From contig NC_060060.1 in assembly GCF_020283565.1 (NCBI RefSeq), forward strand, positions 69,921,257 to 69,985,256: a stretch of DNA of 64,000 nt, given 5' to 3'. Position numbers and translations under genes: made by a program. Origin of the DNA: Trifolium pratense (lineage: Eukaryota > Streptophyta > Magnoliopsida > Fabales > Fabaceae). The notes beneath the pieces are model-generated. The model saw only the letters and a program-made list of their open reading frames with translations. It did not search any database and had not been told where the DNA came from. Shown here one piece after another: positions 22,892 to 35,344 of the stretch (position 1 is the first letter of the stretch; each line of letters starts with the position of its first letter).

Positions 22892-25011
22892 TGTAACACC
22901 CTAACCCATACTACCCTTAAAAACGTAATTTTAAAAACTTTTTAACAAGTGTAAAGGCAGAGTGCCACGCGGTAATTAAAACACAAGCATACACACAGAG
23001 TGTCATGAAATTTAACATGAAAAGCAACAGCGGATTCAATCAAACCAAGCATGCATATATATACATATATATATACATAAGCCATATTCATCCATAAGGA
23101 TGTCACTTATACAAGAACTAGCATATCAAAAGGTAACACCGATATACGATGAAATCCAAGCGTAATCCCCGACTCGATGTTACATTACCAGAGCATTTAC
23201 TATTTACAAACTCTAATCAAAAGCTAGTACTAAGAGGAGTAATCTATGCTAAGTCTCCTCACCAAAAGGTATTTCAACGCCCGGCTAAAACAGCAGTCTA
23301 AACGTCGGCACAGTCCTCAGCCTGAATATCTGAACCCCCAAAGGTCCAGCAAATAACACAAAGCAGAGAGTTAGAAAACATAATCGCATATCATACGAGC
23401 ATAAGAAAGGTCTTGCACTTTCGAACTACATCATACATATTCTAACTCACGCCAAAACATCGCACTAAACGATTATCAATTAATAAGGTTCAACACAATT
23501 TAACCACACAATGTCACATACCATTTATCAAATATATGCGCATTTACCCTAAGGTATCTAATGCCAATTAATTCACTGTCATGCCATCCCTAGACATAAC
23601 TAAATGCATGTGGTACCAAGATGTCTCACCAACGGTGGACCAAGAACAGTTTTATATCATGCTGGATATGTCGGAACTTACCGAACCATCTTATCTCCCT
23701 TGGATAAGCCAACACAGTTTTATATCCTGTTGGATAGCAGCTCTGGACTCATGGATTCATCTAATCCGATCCTCGGCTTCATTATGGACACATAATCCAT
23801 TTTCGTTATTGGAACCCAAGTTTCCAATGTTCACATACAATCATGAATGCATGTATGCATACACATATCAACCATATGATATTCTCTAGCTCGAAGCTAC
23901 ACTTTTATGAATGCGGGAACACAATCCTAACACATTCACTTAACATTGCAAATTAATGCCAAAACATAACATTGCTCACTTTAAGCTACACTTATTGCAT
24001 ACACGTTTATCAATCATATAACGATTAACAATAAGCATTAACAGTATCAACATGTATCAACAATCATGTAAGGATACCCTTAAACCACATTACAAGTGCC
24101 TAAATACACTTTCAACCAATAGCAAAAGTTGCAGGTTCAGTACTGTTCGCTAAGCGAATCCGTAGCGAACAGGTAGCGAACTTGTAGCGAGCAGGTTCGC
24201 TGTAGCGAACTCCTGTTCGCTAAGCGAACTACACCAGAAAGAAAAGTCTGTTCTTGAGCCATCTAAGGCGGTTTAACATTGATTCCACTCAAAAATTCAT
24301 CCAAACATGTTATAAATTCATATAAACAGCCATTTCAAACATATATGGTATCAAGGAACATTAATCATCCCTTCCAAACATCCAAAAACCTCTAACAATC
24401 AAAATCAAGCCAATTTCTTGGGTTTTAAGTAACTTTCATAAACTTAACAAAAATGATCCAAACACATACATATTTGTCATGGAATCAAGCTAGTGATTAA
24501 CACATACAAAGTGATGATGAAGAATATCACACTCACATACATAAGCTTAATCAAAAGTCTAAAAGAAATTGAGTCGGAGAGTTTGGGAATGGAGACATAG
24601 ACAATCTCCCCTCTCCTTGCCACTCAAGAATCATGAATTCTAATCTCTTACCTTAAGCAAAGATGATGATCCAAGCCTTCTCTTGCTCAAGCTTTCTCTC
24701 TTGATCAAACCCTAGCCCTTGCTCTATGGTTTTGCTCTTGCTCTTACTCACTCAAAGTTCAAAGAAAATGAATTGTGAAACTATTCATATGTTTGACTTG
24801 CTACTTATACTACTTCCCATGGTCATGAACCAAGCCCAATTGGCTTAGGCCCATTACCTCTCACGCCCATAAGCCCAAAACGAGTGTTCTCGCGTCTAAT
24901 AACTTACGTTCGGCTAAATAATTATTCGCCGCTTACTAAAATAATAAAAGCCAATTAATAAATAAAATAACATTTAATAAAATATACGAATACGAAAAAT
25001 GGGTCGTTACA
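22892..25011 (-). repeat. 3' LTR of Tekay-like element
   Basis: 2,120 bp, plus-strand ends TGTAACACC and GTCGTTACA. It is nearly identical to 28558-30679. The 102-codon open frame at 23581-23889 recurs unchanged in the other LTR and is non-coding LTR sequence. Confidence 0.95.
24151..24232. repeat. Cluster of TTCGC/GCGAA palindromes in LTR (copy 1)
   Basis: Repeated GTTCGCTAAGCGAAY palindromes and TAGCGAAC units in about 80 bp. They could fold into alternative hairpins in the LTR RNA. The block recurs in the other LTR at about 29813-29898. Confidence 0.7.
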
Positions 25012-27241
25012 ATCCTACCCCCCTTAAAAGAATTTCGCCCTCGAAATTACCTAGAAACAGATCGGGATAAGAATCTCTCATCTTGCTTTCTAACTCCCAC
25101 GTTGCATTCTCACCAGCCGGTCCTCCCCACACGACTTTCACGGATGCAATCTCTTTGTTTCTCAACCTCTTCACTTCTCTTCCTTCGATTCTCAAGGGTA
25201 CGGTCTCAATGGTCAAGTCATCCCTCACTTGAACATCGTCCGATTCAATCACGTGTGTCGGATCAGACACATACTTGCGCAACTGTGATACATGGAAAAC
25301 ATCGTGCAAATTCGCCAATGATGGCGGTAATGCAATCCTATACGCAACTTTCCCAACTCGCTTTAAAATCTCAAACGGTCCAATAAACCTCGATGTCAAC
25401 TTCCTTGACTTCAACGCACGTCCTACTCCAGTAGTCGATGTAACTCGTAGGAATACATGATCCCCTTCTTGGAATTCAATGTCCTTCCTCCTCTTATCAT
25501 GATAACTCTTCTGTCGACTCTGAGACGCTTTCATCTTCTCGCGAATCATCCGAATCTTCTCTGTTGTTTCTTGTACAATCTCTGGTCCAAGAATTGCACC
25601 TTCTCCAGTTTCATACCAACACAGAGGTGTCCTACACCTTCTCCCATACAAAGCCTCAAACGGTGCCATTCCGATACTAGAATGGTAACTGTTGTTGTAT
25701 GTAAACTCTACCAACGGCAAACAAGAATCTCAATTCACGTTTTGCTCCAAAACACAAGCCCTCAACAAATCCTCTAAGGATTGTATCGTCCTCTCCGACT
25801 GACCATCTGTCTGAGGATGATAAGCTGAACTCAACCTCAACTTCGTTCCTAAAGCTTCTTGCAAGCTTTCCCAAAATCTGGAAGTAAATCTCGGATCTCT
25901 ATCCGAAATAATACTTGTTGGAATACCATGTAGCTTCACAATCTGCTCCACATAAATCTCGGCCAACTTAGGCACCAAAGTACCTTTCCTGATAGCAATG
26001 AAGTGAGCACACTTCGTCAGACGATCTACTACTACCCAAATCACCTCGTTACTTTTCTTGGTCTTCGGTAAACCTCCCACAAAATCCATTGCAATGCTAT
26101 CCCAAACAAACGCTTGATCTTTCCTCGTCAACTTGGTTAACGGCAAAGCCAACTTCGAAAAACCTTCGATGAATCTTCTATAATAACCGGCTAAACCAAG
26201 GAAACTTCTAATCTCTGAAACAGGTTCCGGCGTTCCCCACTGTGACACAGCGTCAACCTTCGCAGGATCTACCGCGATTCCTCCACTTGAAATTATATGC
26301 CCTAGGAAACTCACCTCTTTCATCCAAAATTCACACTTCGACAACTTGGCATACAACTTCTTCTCCTTCAAGACTTGCAAAACAATCCTCAAGTGCTCTT
26401 CGTGCTCTTCCTCGGATTTTGAGTAAATCAAAATGTCGTCGATGAACACCACCACGAATCTATCCAAAAATGAATGGAAAATTCGGTTCATATACTCCAT
26501 GAAAACTCCGGGTGCATTGGTCACACCAAACGGCATAACTGAATACTCGTAGTGCCCATACCTCGTCCTAAATGCAGTCTTAGGTATGTCTTCCGTCTTC
26601 ACTCTAATCTGATGGTATCCAGATCTCAGATCGATCTTACTAAACACGCAAGCTCCAACTAGTTGATCCATCAAATCATCTATCCTCGGAAGTGGATATT
26701 TATTCTTGATCGTCACTTTGTTCAACTGACGATAGTCTATACATAAACTCATGCTTCCATCTTTCTTCTTCACAAGCAACACCGGCGTTCCCCATGGCGA
26801 AACACTCGGTCGAACAAACCTCTTCTCAAGCAGCTCTTCAAGTTGCTTCTTCAATTCATTCAACTCTGACGCTGACATTCGATACGGCGCCATCGATATC
26901 GGACTAGTTCCAGGTACTAGGTCGATAGAAAACTCTACCTCTCGCTTTGGAGGCACGTCAGATATGTCATCCGGAAACACATCTGGGAATTCACATACGA
27001 TCGGTAACTCTTCTATCTTAACTCCTCCTTCGAGTTTCAATGATGCAAACATCATGAACATCTCGGCATGTTCTTTCAACGCTTCCGATACTTCCTTCCC
27101 GCTCATCAAATGCAAGTTCTCCTCCGGCTTCGGAAAAACAACGGCCTTCTCACGACAGTTGATATGAATTCGGTTGAAGATTAACCAATTCATACCAAAA
27201 ATTACATCCATACCACTAAGTGGAATGCACACTAAATCCAT
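25007..27241 (-). pseudogene. Tekay-like pol with RNase H deleted and one stop
   Basis: Reads from 27241 ([18 protein letters not shown], end of protease) into reverse transcriptase ([20 protein letters not shown]; catalytic [12 protein letters not shown]) and the connection ([18 protein letters not shown]). At 26096-26104 it passes in frame from AFVWDS, which normally enters RNase H, to [11 protein letters not shown] of the integrase core. All of RNase H and the HHCC finger are therefore missing. The integrase D,D,E residues remain ([29 protein letters not shown]). An in-frame TGA at 25730-25732, where a TGG would fit, ends the long frame. The same frame continues 25720-25007 with the integrase C-terminus and a chromodomain (VKVVWGGPAGENATWELES). 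The stop lies just inside the PPT/LTR border. Confidence 0.9.
25012..25025 (-). other. Polypurine tract of Tekay-like element
   Basis: Minus-strand AAGGGGGGTAGGAT directly abuts the 3' LTR. Confidence 0.85.
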
Positions 27242-28434
27242 TCCAAAGTGCTTATCAAAATGGTTACGGGGCAGTTACGACATACTTGTCGGGTAATCAC
27301 TGAACCATTAGCAGGAGTTTCTATTTCCATCCTACCCGTCATATCCGTTAAAGGAATACTAAGACGCTTCACACAATCCAAAGAAATAAAAGAATGCGTC
27401 GCTCCCGTATCTATAATCGCAATTAAAGGAGTGTTATAGATGAAACACGTACCTCTAATGAGATTGTCCTCAAGGCTAGCATCCTCTCCACTCAAAGCAA
27501 ACACCTTGCCCATCACCTTCTTGGGCTTCTTACAAGTCGGACTCTTGTGGCCTTCCTCACCACAGTTGAAACACACCACTTTTGTCCTGCACACTTCGGT
27601 CTTGTGGCCCAGCTTTCCACAATTCTTACACCTATCTCCCTTCTTCGGGCAATCATAAGACATATGACCCCTTTCTCCACAGTTGTAACAATTCCCATTC
27701 ACCGGCTTCTTACCACCACTTGAATTACCCCTACCGCGGTTATCATAAGGTTTCCCGCGCTCTTGCCCTTTCCCTTTTCGGTCGTTCACAGCTTTGTAGT
27801 AGTTCACCTTAGCTCTACCATCTTCATCACAAATCCTACTCTTGTTCACAAGGGTCGCAAAATCCCTTATCTGCGAAAATCCAATCATATGCTTGATGTC
27901 TGGACGTAGACCACTTTCAAACTTCACACACTTGTCGTTCTCCGCTTCCAAAGTGTTGTAATGCGGACTAAACGCACACAAAGTCTCAAACTTGACGGCA
28001 TAGTCAGCCACCGTCATATTTCCCTGTTTCAACTCCATGAATTCCACCACCTTCTTATTCTTCACATCCACAGGAAAATACTTAACCAAAAATTCTCTTT
28101 TAAACATTGCCCATGGTATAGCCATACCACCGGGTCCTAGCCTCATCTTGGCGTTCTTCCACCACACGTTCGCTTCCTCGCGCAACACATATGTTCCAAG
28201 GGTTGTCTTCCCTTCCTCGGAACAATCCATTGCTTCAAAAATTATTTCAAGCTCCTCCAGCCACTTGTGAGCTCCATCCGGGTTGTAACCTCCGGTAAAT
28301 GTTGGCGGTTTCTGCTTCATGAACCTTTCCAACCTCATCTCTACCTCTCTTCCAGGTTGATGATCTCTAACCACTATGTTGGTGAGTGCGGCCAAAGCCT
28401 CCGCAATCTGAGCATTCGTTCTCGCAGCAGCCAT
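27232..28434 (-). pseudogene. Tekay-like gag-protease, frameshifted from pol
   Basis: The ATG at 28434 (MAAARTNAQIAEALAAL) starts a 400-residue product. The gag domain includes PPTFTGGYNPDGAHKWLEEL and EFLVKYFP. Three CCHC knuckles follow (CYNCGERGHMSYDC, CKNCGKLGHKTEVC, CFNCGEEGHKSPTC). The retropepsin site is IDTGATHSFIS. Gag packages the RNA in virus-like particles and the protease would process the polyprotein. Close to 27256 a small deletion shifts the frame, so the protease ends ISTLEWI and pol continues in another frame; the family normally has one continuous frame here. An upstream in-frame ATG at 28452 is less likely the start. Confidence 0.88.
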
Positions 28435-28541
28435 GATTCCTGAACGAATCACAACTAGACGTTAGAAAGTACTAACAGTGTTCCCTACACATGCTCATAC
28501 GGGGAAAAGAAAAGTCCTAATTGGTTCACACGAACCGACCT

Positions 28542-28553
28542 GCTCTGATACCA
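28542..28553 (-). other. Primer-binding site of Tekay-like element
   Basis: Minus-strand TGGTATCAGAGC, a perfect complement to the 3' end of plant initiator tRNA-Met, four bases after the 5' LTR. Confidence 0.9.
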
Positions 28554-29812
28554 CTATTGTAACACCCTAACCCATACTACCCTTAAAAACGTAATTTTAA
28601 AAACTTTTTAACAAGTGTAAAGGCAGAGTGCCACGCGGTAATTAAAACACAAGCATACACACAGAGTGTCATGAAATTTAACATGAAAAGCAACAGCGGA
28701 TTCAATCAAACCAAGCATGCATATATATACATATATATATATACATAAGCCATATTCATCCATAAGGATGTCACTTATACAAGAACTAGCATATCAAAAG
28801 GTAACACCGATATACGATGAAATCCAAGCGTAATCCCCGACTCGATGTTACATTACCAGAGCATTTACTATTTACAAACTCTAATCAAAAGCTAGTACTA
28901 AGAGGAGTAATCTATGCTAAGTCTCCTCACCAAAAGGTATTTCAACGCCCGGCTAAAACAGCAGTCTAAACGTCGGCACAGTCCTCAGCCTGAATATCTG
29001 AACCCCCAAAGGTCCAGCAAATAACACAAAGCAGAGAGTTAGAAAACATAATCGCATATCATACGAGCATAAGAAAGGTCTTGCACTTTCGAACTACATC
29101 ATACATATTCTAACTCACGCCAAAACATCGCACTAAACGATTATCAATTAATAAGGTTCAACACAATTTAACCACACAATGTCACATACCATTTATCAAA
29201 TATATGCGCATTTACCCTAAGGTATCTAATGCCAATTAATTCACTGTCATGCCATCCCTAGACATAACTAAATGCATGTGGTACCAAGATGTCTCACCAA
29301 CGGTGGACCAAGAACAGTTTTATATCATGCTGGATATGTCGGAACTTACCGAACCATCTTATCTCCCTTGGATAAGCCAACACAGTTTTATATCCTGTTG
29401 GATAGCAGCTCTGGACTCATGGATTCATCTAATCCGATCCTCGGCTTCATTATGGACACATAATCCATTTTCGTTATTGGAACCCAAGTTTCCAATGTTC
29501 ACATACAATCATGAATGCATGTATGCATACACATATCAACCATATGATATTCTCTAGCTCGAAGCTACACTTTTATGAATGCGGGAACACAATCCTAACA
29601 CATTCACTTAACATTGCAAATTAATGCCAAAACATAACATTGCTCACTTTAAGCTACACTTATTGCATACACGTTTATCAATCATATAACGATTAACAAT
29701 AAGCATTAACAGTATCAACATGTATCAACAATCATGTAAGGATACCCTTAAACCACATTACAAGTGCCTAAATACACTTTCAACCAATAGCAAAAGTTGC
29801 AGGTTCAGTACT

Positions 29813-29898
29813 GTTCGCTAAGCGAATCCGTAGCGAACAGGTAGCGAACTTGTAGCGAGCAGGTTCGCTGTAGCGAACTCCTGTTCGCTAAGCGAACT
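29813..29898. repeat. Cluster of TTCGC/GCGAA palindromes in LTR (copy 2)
   Basis: Same palindrome cluster as 24151-24232, conserved between the LTRs, far more GC-rich than its surroundings. Confidence 0.7.
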
Positions 29899-30470
29899 AC
29901 ACCAGAAAGAAAAGTCTGTTCTTGAGCCATCTAAGGCGGTTTAACATTGATTCCACTCAAAAATTCATCCAAACATGTTATAAATTCATATAAACAGCCA
30001 TTTCAAACATATATGGTATCAAGGAACATTAATCATCCCTTCCAAACATCCAAATACCTCTAACAATCAAAATCAAGCCAATTTCTTGGGTTTTAAGTAA
30101 CTTTCATAAACTTAACAAAAATGATCCAAACACATACATATTTGTCATGGAATCAAGCTAGTGATTAACACATACAAAGTGATGATGAAGAACATCACAC
30201 TCACATACATAAGCTTAATCAAAAGTCTAAAAGAAATTGAGTGGGAGAGTTCGGGAATGGAGACATAGACAATCTCCCCTCTCCTTGCCACTCAAGAATC
30301 ATGAATTCTAATCTCTTACCTTAAGCAAAGATGATGATCCAAGCCTTCTCTTGCTCAAGCTTTCTCTCTTGATCAAACCCTAGCCCTTGCTCTATGGTTT
30401 TGCTCTTGCTCTTACTCACTCAAAGTTCAAAGAAAATGAATTGTGAAACTATTCATATGTTTGACTTGCT

Positions 30471-30480
30471 ACTTATACTA
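30471..30480 (-). promoter_or_regulatory. Possible TATA box of Tekay-like 5' LTR
   Basis: Minus-strand TAGTATAAGT sits about 200 bp into the LTR, in GGGAAGTAGTATAAGTAGC context. A plausible pol II core promoter; the same box occurs in the other LTR. Confidence 0.4.
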
Positions 30481-30679
30481 CTTCCCATGGTCATGAACCA
30501 AGCCCAATTGGCTTAGGCCCATTACCTCTCACGCCCATAAGCCCAAAACGAGTGTTCTCGCGTCTAATAACTTACGTTCGGCTAAATAATTATTCGCCGC
30601 TTACTAAAATAATAAAAGCCAATTAATAAATAAAATAACATTTAATAAAATATACGAATACGAAAAATGGGTCGTTACA

Positions 30680-30684
30680 CACTC
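30680..30684. repeat. Target-site duplication CACTC (right)
   Basis: Right-hand copy of CACTC. The interrupted copia LTR resumes at 30685. Confidence 0.9.
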
Positions 30685-31349
30685 CTATGAAACTAGGATT
30701 CACTCTTGCTTAAAAGCTTGCGAGCAAATCATACAACACACTAGAACAATCTCCGTACTTCAAACACAGGTTACAACTCAATAAACGCAGGTCCTAAGCT
30801 TGCATCAATGAGATACGAGAAAGGCCTAAGCTTGCATCAATGAGATACAAGAAAGGCTCACAATTAACACTCTAAAATCCCTAAGACACACGCTTTGTAA
30901 GAACACGATTTTAGATACTTGAAACCATATGCTTGCCTTCGTATTTATAGTAGTAGAACGACTTGGGCTTCAAGACAAAATTAGGGCATCTAGAATTGCG
31001 GCAGCAGCTGATATAATTTCGAAAATAATAGTTATATTTTTGAAACACAAAAATATATTTTCCAAAAATATAATTCCTTTAGAAAATATAACTAGGGTTT
31101 GGCTGCCTCCTGAAACACATTAAACACGTGCGCCTTCCTCTGTAAGAAACCTTGAAACAATTCTTCAATCAAATCTTCAAAAGATTGAGTAGAAAATAAA
31201 AACCGCTAGTTGGCGCGCACAGTCAGACAGACAGGTGTTGTTCCAATGTGTACCCACATCTGTCACAACACTTGGCGTAGACACGTATGTCTCAACACTT
31301 GGCTAAAAGATGTTTTTGCAAAATGTAGCCAACATACAAAAACCCAACA

Positions 31350-31552
31350 ATCGCCCCCTTTGGCAAATTTTGGCTAAAACAATATTAGACCAGTATTAAG
31401 AGAGATACAGTATCACATTTCCTTCGAGTCAACATGATCACACAACTAGGAAAGAAAGTAACACATAGTGACTACTTCCAAAAGAGGTAAGTAGCATCAG
31501 AGGCAATGCAACAGCGGAATAAAACACAACTAGCCTCATGGAACAACACAAA
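31350..31552 (-). mobile_element. Remnant of copia internal region
   Basis: About 200 bp adjacent to the LTR. It starts with the purine tract (minus-strand AAAGGGGGCGAT) and has no coding sequence. It stops where satellite begins, so the copia element was truncated here by deletion or by array expansion. Confidence 0.5.
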
Positions 31553-32280
31553 GTCATTTTTATGTTTTTGGACATTAAACCCAATTGTTTCAATTATTTA
31601 AAATGGCCTATTTAGAAATCGTGTTAATCTTATTTTATTGTTTGTAGTCGTTTTTATGGTTTTTGGCATATTTTAGGGTCGATATTTGGGATTTTGGTCA
31701 ATTTTAGTGTTTGTAGTGGTTTTAATGTTTTTGGCCTATTTTAGGGTCGTTCTTTAGTTTTTGGCCAATTTAAGTGTTTGCAGTCGTTTTTATGGGTTAT
31801 GGCCAATTTTAGTATTCGTAGTCGTTTTTATGGTTTTTGGCCTATTTTAGGGTCGTTTATATGGATTTTGGCCAATTTTAGTGTTTGTAGTCGTTTTTAT
31901 GGTTTTTGGCCAATTTTAGTGTTTGTAGTCATTTTTATGTTTTTTGGCCTATTTTAGGTCGTTTATATGATTTTTGGCCAATTTTTGTGTTTGTAGTCGT
32001 TTTTATGGTTTTTGGCCTATTTTAGTGTTTGTAGTGGTTTTTAATGTTTTTGGCCTATTTTAGGGTCGTTTATATAGTTTTTTTGCCAATTTTAGTGTTT
32101 GTAGTCGTGTTTCTGGTTTTTGGCCTATTTTAGGTCGTTTATATGGTTTTTGGCCAATTTTGATGTTTGTAGTCGTTTTTATGATTTTTGGCCAATTTTA
32201 GTGTTTGTAGTCATTTTTATGGTTTTTGGCCAATTTTTGTGTTTTTAGTCGTTTTTATGGTTTTTGGCCAATTTCAGTGT

Positions 32281-35200
32281 TTGTAGTGGTTTTTAATGTT
32301 TTTGGCCTATTTTAGGGTCGTTCTTTAGTTTTTGGCCAATTTAAGTGTTTGTAGTCGTTTTTATGGGTTATGGCCAATTTTAGTGTTCGTAGTCGTTTTT
32401 TTAATTTTGGCCTATTTTAGGTCGTTTATATGGTTTTTGGCCAATTTTAGTGTTTGTAGTCGTTTTTTTATGGTTTTTGGCCTATTTTAGGTCGTTTATA
32501 TGGTTTTTGGCCAATTTTGGTGTTTGTAGTTGTTTTTATGGTTTTTGGCCAAATTTAGGTCGTTTATATGGTTTTTGGCCAATTTTTGTGTTTGTAGTCT
32601 TTTTTTATGGTTTTTGGCCAATTTAAGTGTTTTTAGTCGTTTTTATGTTTGTAGTGGTTTTTAATGTTTTTGGCCTATTTTAGGTCGTTTATATGGTTTT
32701 TGGCCAATTTTAGTTTTTGTAGTCGTTTTTATTGTTTTTGGCCAATTTTAGTGTTTGTAGTCATTTTTATGGTTTTTGGCCTATTTTAGGTCGTTTATAT
32801 GGTTTTTGGCCTATTTTAGGTCGTTTATATGGTTTTTGGCCAATTTTAGTGTTTGTAGTCGTTTTTATGCTCTTTGGCCTATTTTATTGTTTGTAGTCAT
32901 TTTTATGGTTTTTGGCATATTTTAGGGTCGATATTTGGGATTTTGGCCAATTTTAGTGTTTGTAGTGGTTTTTAATGTTTTTGGCCTATTTTAGAGTCGT
33001 TTATATAGTTTTGGCCAATTTTAGTGTTTGTAATCGTTTATATGGTTTTTGACCAATTTTAGTGTTTGTAGTCGTTTTTATGCTTTTTGACCTATTTTAG
33101 GTCGTTTATATGGTTTTTGGCATATTTTAGTGTTTGTAGTCGTTTTTATGCTTTTTGGCCTATTTTATTGTTTGTAGTCGTTTTTATGGATTTTGGCATA
33201 TTTTAGCGTCGATATTTGGGATTTTGGCCAATTTTAGTGTTTGTAGTGGTTTTTAATGTTTTTGGCCTATTTTAGGGACGTTCTTTAGTTTTTGGCCAAT
33301 TTAAGTGTTTGTAGTCGTTTTTATGGGTTATGGCCAATTTTAGTGTTCTTAGTCGTTTTTATGGTTTTTGGCCTATTTTAGTGTTTGTAGTAGTTTTTAA
33401 TGTTTTTGGCCTATTTTAGAGTCGTTTATATAGTTTTGGCCAATTTTAGTGTTTGTAATCGTTTATATGGTTTTTGACCAATTTTAGTGTTTGTAGTCGT
33501 TTTTATGCTTTTTGACCTATTTTAGGTCGTTTATATGGTTTTTGGCATATTTTAGTGTTTGTAGTCGTTTTTATGCTTTTTGGCCTATTTTATTGTTTGT
33601 AGTCGTTTTTATGGATTTTGGCATATTTTAGCGTCGATATTTGGGATTTTGACCAATTTTAGTGTTTGTAGTGGTTTTTAATGATTTTGGCCTATTTTAG
33701 GGTCGTTCTTTAGTTTTTGGCCAATTTTAGTGTTCGTAGTCGTTTATTTGATTTTGGCCTATTTTAGGTCGTTTATATTGTTTTTGGCCAATTTTAGTGT
33801 TTGTAGTCGTTTTTTTATGGTTTTTGGCCTATTTTAGGTCGTTTATATGGTTTTTGGCCAATTTTGGTGTTTGTAGTTGTTTTTATGGTTTTTGGCCAAT
33901 TTTAGGTCGTTTATATGGTTTTTGACAAATTTTAATTTTTGTAGTCGTTTTTATTGTTTTTGGCCAATTTTAGTGTTTGTAGTCATTTTTATGGTTTTTG
34001 GCCTATTTTAGGTCGTTTATATGGTTTTTGGTCAATTTTAGTGTTTGTAGTGGTTTTAATGTTTTTGGCCTATTTTAGGGTCGTTCTTTAGTTTTTGGCC
34101 AATTTAAGTGTTTGTAGTCGTTTTTATGGGTTATGGCCAATTTTAGTGTTCGTAGTCGTTTTTATGGTTTTTGGCCTATTTTAGGGTCGTTTATATGGAT
34201 TTTGGCCAATTTTAGTGTTTGTAGTCGTTTTTATGGTTTTTGGCCAATTTTAGTGTTTGTAGTCATTTTTATGGTTTTTGGCCTATTTTAGGTCGTTTAT
34301 ATGGTTTTTGGTCAATTTTAGTGTTTGTAGTGGTTTTAATGTTTTTGGCCTATTTTAGGGTCGTTCTTTAGTTTTTGGCCAATTTAAGTGTTTGTAGTCG
34401 TTTTTATGGGTTATGGCCAATTTTAGTGTTCGTAGTCGTTTTTATGGTTTTTGGCCTATTTTAGGGTCGTTTATATGGATTTTGGCCAATTTTAGTGTTT
34501 GTAGTCGTTTTTATGGTTTTTGGCCAATTTTAGTGTTTGTAGTCATTTTTATGTTTTTTGGCCTATTTTAGGTCGTTTATATGATTTTTGGCCAATTTTT
34601 GTGTTTGTAGTCGTTTTTATGGTTTTTGGCCTATTTTAGTGTTTGTAGTGGTTTTTAATGTTTTTGGCCTATTTTAGGGTCGTTTATATAGTTTTTTTGC
34701 CAATTTTAGTGTTTGTAGTCGTGTTTCTGGTTTTTGGCCTATTTTAGGTCGTTTATATGGTTTTTGGCCAATTTTGATGTTTGTAGTCGTTTTTATGATT
34801 TTTGGCCAATTTTAGTGTTTGTAGTCATTTTTATGGTTTTTGGCATATTTTAGTGTTTGTAGTCGTTTTTATGCTTTTTGGCCTATTTTATTGTTTGTAG
34901 TCGTTTTTATGGATTTTGGCATATTTTAGCGTCGATATTTGGGATTTTGACCAATTTTAGTGTTTGTAGTGGTTTTTAATGTTTTTGGCCTATTTTAGGG
35001 TCGTTCTTTAGTTTTTGGCCAATTTTAGTGTTCGTAGTCGTTTATTTGATTTTGGCCTATTTTAGGTCGTTTATATTGTTTTTGGCCAATTTTAGTGTTT
35101 GTAGTCGCTTTTTTTATGGTTTTTGGCCTATTTTAGGTCGTTTATATGGTTTTTGGCCAATTTTGGTGTTTGTAGTTGTTTTTATGGTTTTTGGCCAATT

Positions 35201-35344
35201 TTAGGTCGTTTATATGGTTTTTGACAAATTTTAATTTTTGTAGTCGTTTTTATTGTTTTTGGCCAATTTTAGTGTTTGTAGTCATTTTTATGGTTTTTGG
35301 CCTATTTTAGGTCGTTTATATGGTTTTTGGTCAATTTTAGTGTT
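32281..35344. repeat. Higher-order satellite repeat, copy 1 (about 3,063 bp)
   Basis: Landmarks recur exactly 3,063 bp further right: 32401 to 35464 (TTAATTTTGG), 33206 to 36269 and 33631 to 36694 (GCGTCGATATTTGGG). From about 34330 the offset becomes 2,784 bp (34331 to 37115; 34691 to 37475; 34929 to 37713), because copy 1 has an extra 280-bp tandem unit (34051 versus 34331). Borders are approximate. Confidence 0.75.

Larger units (their letters stand above)
22892..30679 (-). mobile_element. Young Tekay/Del-like Ty3/gypsy chromovirus, internally deleted
   Basis: A 7,788-bp element in minus orientation with TSD CACTC at 22887-22891 and 30680-30684. LTRs are 22892-25011 and 28558-30679. They differ by one 2-bp TA indel and only about four or five substitutions by eye, so the insertion is recent. 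It encodes gag with three zinc knuckles, a DTGATHSF protease, RT, an integrase core and a chromodomain. RNase H and the integrase zinc finger are deleted, gag-pol carries a frameshift, and pol has one premature stop. The LTR starting TGTAACGACCC (sense) and the chromodomain style fit the Tekay/Del clade. Confidence 0.93.
28558..30679 (-). repeat. 5' LTR of Tekay-like element
   Basis: 2,122 bp. In element orientation it carries the promoter. It has a TA-repeat longer by 2 bp than its partner (near 28731-28743). Confidence 0.95.
22519..31349 (-). repeat. Copia-type LTR split by a gypsy insertion
   Basis: Outer parts 22519-22891 and 30685-31349 together make an LTR of about 1,040 bp with TGTTG...CAACA ends. 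In minus orientation TGTTGGG at 31349 is preceded by a purine tract (CCAAAGGGGGCGA at about 31351-31363), marking it as a 3' LTR. A TATA box (CTATAAATAC, minus) lies at 30941-30950. The CCCAGTT...CTACTCTGGGGG block near 22652-22690 is of a kind seen in SIRE-like copia LTRs. The partner LTR and most of the internal region are missing. The Tekay element sits inside at 22892-30679. Confidence 0.65.

Noticed and set aside
23581..23889. 102-codon open frame, identical at 29249-29557
   Set aside because: It lies in both LTRs of the same young element. Identity reflects LTR duplication, not a conserved gene.
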